Origin: an uncultured Alphaproteobacteria bacterium | GTDB lineage: Bacteria; Pseudomonadota; Alphaproteobacteria; Thalassobaculales; Thalassobaculaceae | Reading direction: 5' to 3' | Length of the DNA stretch: 55,111 nucleotides | NCBI GenBank assembly: GCA_902629125.1 | Contig: CACOPQ010000012.1 | Coordinates: 1-55,111 of the forward strand | Part shown: positions 53,950-55,111 of the stretch, one piece after another | Layout: every line of letters starts with the position of its first letter | Position numbering within the stretch: the first letter of the stretch is position 1 | Notes under the pieces: generated by a model | Database searches by the model: none | The model's input: the letters and a program-made list of their open reading frames with translations, nothing else | What the model was told of the DNA's origin: nothing | Position numbers and translations under genes: made by a program

Positions 53950-54540
53950 ATGGAGTTAGAATTCTGGTTTTCAATTGGTAGCACATATACGTATCTCACT
54001 GTTATGCGCATGAATGAAATTGAAAGGAACCATAATATTAGCTTGAGGTTGATGCCGTTTAGTGTCCGTCAAATTATGCTCGACATGGATAATGCGCCGT
54101 TTCCTCCCAATAAAGCGAGTAAAGTAAAATATATGTGGAGAGATATCGAAAGGCGCGCCACAAAATATGGTTTTACTGCAAACGTACCCGCCCCTTATCC
54201 GCTCCAAGAATTTGATAGAGCAAACAAAATAGCTCTGGTGGGGTTCCAAGACGGTTGGATTAAAGATTATGTCCTTCAAAGCTATACAAACTGGTTCCAA
54301 AGTGGTTTGGAGGCAGGTGGTGATGAAAACCTTGCAAAAACCTGTAACGTTTTATCATTGAACATGGACGATATTATAGCTCGTAGCCAGTCTCAGGAAA
54401 TTGACAAATTATATAAGGATCAGACTTCTGCTGCCGCTAAAAAAGGAATATTCGGAAGTCCCAGTTTTATGGTTGGTGACGAGGTTTTTTGGGGAGATGA
54501 TCGGTTGGAAGACGCAATCGGGTGGCTTAAAAGCCATTAA
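53950..54540 (+). CDS. 2-hydroxychromene-2-carboxylate isomerase-like protein (DsbA-fold)
   Basis: Thioredoxin-fold isomerase of the HCCA/GST-kappa type, 196 aa. HCCA isomerase acts in naphthalene degradation with glutathione; many homologues have unknown substrates. Motifs: LEFWFSIGSTYTYLTVMR with the active-site Ser in place of the DsbA Cys, PFSVRQIMLDMDNAPFPPNK, KYMWRDIERRA, and GIFGSPSFMVGDEVFWGDDR near the end, where the cis-Pro loop is. I prefer ATG 53950 since it gives the family N-terminus; a TTG at 53908 adds 14 residues. A strong terminator follows. No aromatic-ring degradation genes are around. Confidence 0.9.
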   Translation: MELEFWFSIGSTYTYLTVMRMNEIERNHNISLRLMPFSVRQIMLDMDNAPFPPNKASKVKYMWRDIERRATKYGFTANVPAPYPLQEFDRANKIALVGFQDGWIKDYVLQSYTNWFQSGLEAGGDENLAKTCNVLSLNMDDIIARSQSQEIDKLYKDQTSAAAKKGIFGSPSFMVGDEVFWGDDRLEDAIGWLKSH

Positions 54541-54572
54541 ACGTCGGGCTTTAAAAACGAATAGCACTGATG

Positions 54573-54604
54573 GCCTATTGACCTATGTCAATAGGCGCTT
54601 TTTC
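54573..54604 (+). terminator. rho-independent terminator of the HCCA isomerase-like gene
   Basis: GCCTATTGAC (54573-54582), loop CTAT, and GTCAATAGGC (54587-54596) form a perfect ten-pair stem, followed by GCTTTTTC. It begins 33 bases after the stop codon of the upstream gene. On the opposite strand no U-run follows, so it works only rightwards. This is the clearest terminator in the window. Confidence 0.85.
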
Positions 54605-54617
54605 TAATTCATAAAAA

Positions 54618-54806
54618 TCAGCCGTCCTTCTCGTACATTTCTTCTTGTAAAAAGTTTTGTGTGCCAACCTTTTCGATGCGCGATTGTTGTGTTTCAATCC
54701 AATCAATATGTTCTTCTGTGTCATTCAGAATTTGTTGAAAAATTTCCCTGGTCACGTAGTCATGTTTCTCTTCACAGTGTTTTATAGCAACTTTAAGGCC
54801 CGACAT
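54618..54806 (-). pseudogene. bfr: bacterioferritin, C-terminal fragment only
   Basis: Open frame of 62 codons corresponding to about the last 60 residues of bacterioferritin: LKVAIKHCEEKHDYVTREIF, ILNDTEEHIDWIETQQSRIE with the Glu and His of the ferroxidase centre, and KVGTQNFLQEEMYEKDG. The first 95 or so residues of a normal (about 158 aa) protein, with the haem Met and the other ferroxidase ligands, are missing. An ATG at 54806 exists by chance in the junction and has no ribosome site. It overlaps the end of the cfa fragment by 14 bases. It cannot form a working ferritin alone. Confidence 0.85.
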
Positions 54807-55111
54807 GTTCTAGCATGCCAACAGAGACTATCCTATCATATCGGTCTTTGAGCTCTCTATAGTCTCTAAGGTAAAAATTGATACGTCTTGCAGCTTTGCT
54901 TTTCATTGCATAGGTACAGCTATATCGATGTTGTTCTCTAGATAGTGTAACTCCATCAAGACTAATTTCTTCGATTTCGGCCAAAAACCGACCTAATCCT
55001 CCCCAACCTGATCCAATGTCTAAAACTTTTTGCCCTTTCTCAAGAAGAAGTTTAGCGGCTATGTGAAGTTTTTTTGCATATTGAGCCGTTTCGATATTAT
55101 CTGATGGCTTG
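54793..55111 (-). pseudogene. cfa: cyclopropane-fatty-acyl-phospholipid synthase, truncated (runs off right edge)
   Basis: Minus-strand frame coding for the SAM-binding part of a CFA synthase: IAAKLLLEKGQKVLDIGSGW with the GxGxG motif, GLGRFLAEIEEISLDGVTLS, then REQHRYSCTYAMKSKAARRI, FYLRDYRELKDRYDRIVSV and GMLEHVG, where the family sequence stops abruptly after one further codon. A complete enzyme has about 180 more residues, including the catalytic Cys region. The gene is cut exactly where bacterioferritin codons begin, so the two genes were joined by a deletion. The N-terminal part lies outside the window. Confidence 0.87.

Noticed and set aside
54657..54851. Plus-strand frame of 64 codons near the right edge
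   Set aside because: Antisense to the bacterioferritin fragment.

Overview
This window reads as a chromosomal stretch of an AT-rich, probably marine alphaproteobacterium. The main evidence is the alphaproteobacterial order rnd-lptC-lptA-lptB-rpoN, a DUF1491 protein, alphaproteobacterial-type PurB, InfC and CobQ, and dense coding with short intergenic gaps. Genus-level placement is inference; a Rhodospirillales or SAR116-like lineage would fit. I found no tRNA, rRNA, CRISPR array, IS element or prophage.

Layout. 1-332: start of purB, running off the left edge. 592-28920: a long catabolic and accessory region. It holds a class III aminotransferase, an RraA-type aldolase, several MFS transporters, a sarcosine/dimethylglycine dehydrogenase-like flavoprotein, a UxaA-type dehydratase, an operon of DHA2 transporter + Rieske protein + orphan + amidohydrolase, several SDR dehydrogenases, three TauD-type dioxygenases, an LLM flavin monooxygenase, an N,N-dimethylformamidase-like large subunit and a beta-hydroxyacid dehydrogenase. 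Set among these are FemAB-like and ChaC-like proteins, three small unknown proteins, and a solitary fliG. 28999-36000: housekeeping genes (DUF1491, thrS, infC, nitroreductase, polA) around a decayed hemH. 36170-42806: a CmcJ-like protein, an SDR, cobQ, a secreted cyclophilin, a nucleotide-sugar-type epimerase, an FAH-family hydrolase and an MBL-fold hydrolase. 42824-48290, all minus strand: Nudix hydrolase, rpoN, lptB, lptA, lptC, rnd, i.e. LPS export plus sigma-54. 48435-54540: a CaiB-type CoA transferase, a DUF6065-like protein, a large subtilase with four C-terminal repeats and a type I secretion-like tail, and an HCCA isomerase-like protein. 54618-55111: two truncated genes, cfa and bfr, joined at one breakpoint.

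How it fits together. The left half looks like a set of small uptake-and-oxidation modules for organic nitrogen, sulfur and acid compounds: transporter, dioxygenase or monooxygenase, dehydrogenase, hydrolase. Substrates cannot be read from sequence. The right half is core cell-envelope and information processing.

The strongest unusual observations are: an AUA start codon for infC behind a perfect Shine-Dalgarno, which a normal start search would miss; a hemH remnant whose N- and C-terminal ends are fused at a short repeated motif; and a cfa/bfr deletion junction. The best candidate for an undescribed functional module is the Rieske/orphan/amidohydrolase operon at 9734-13292.
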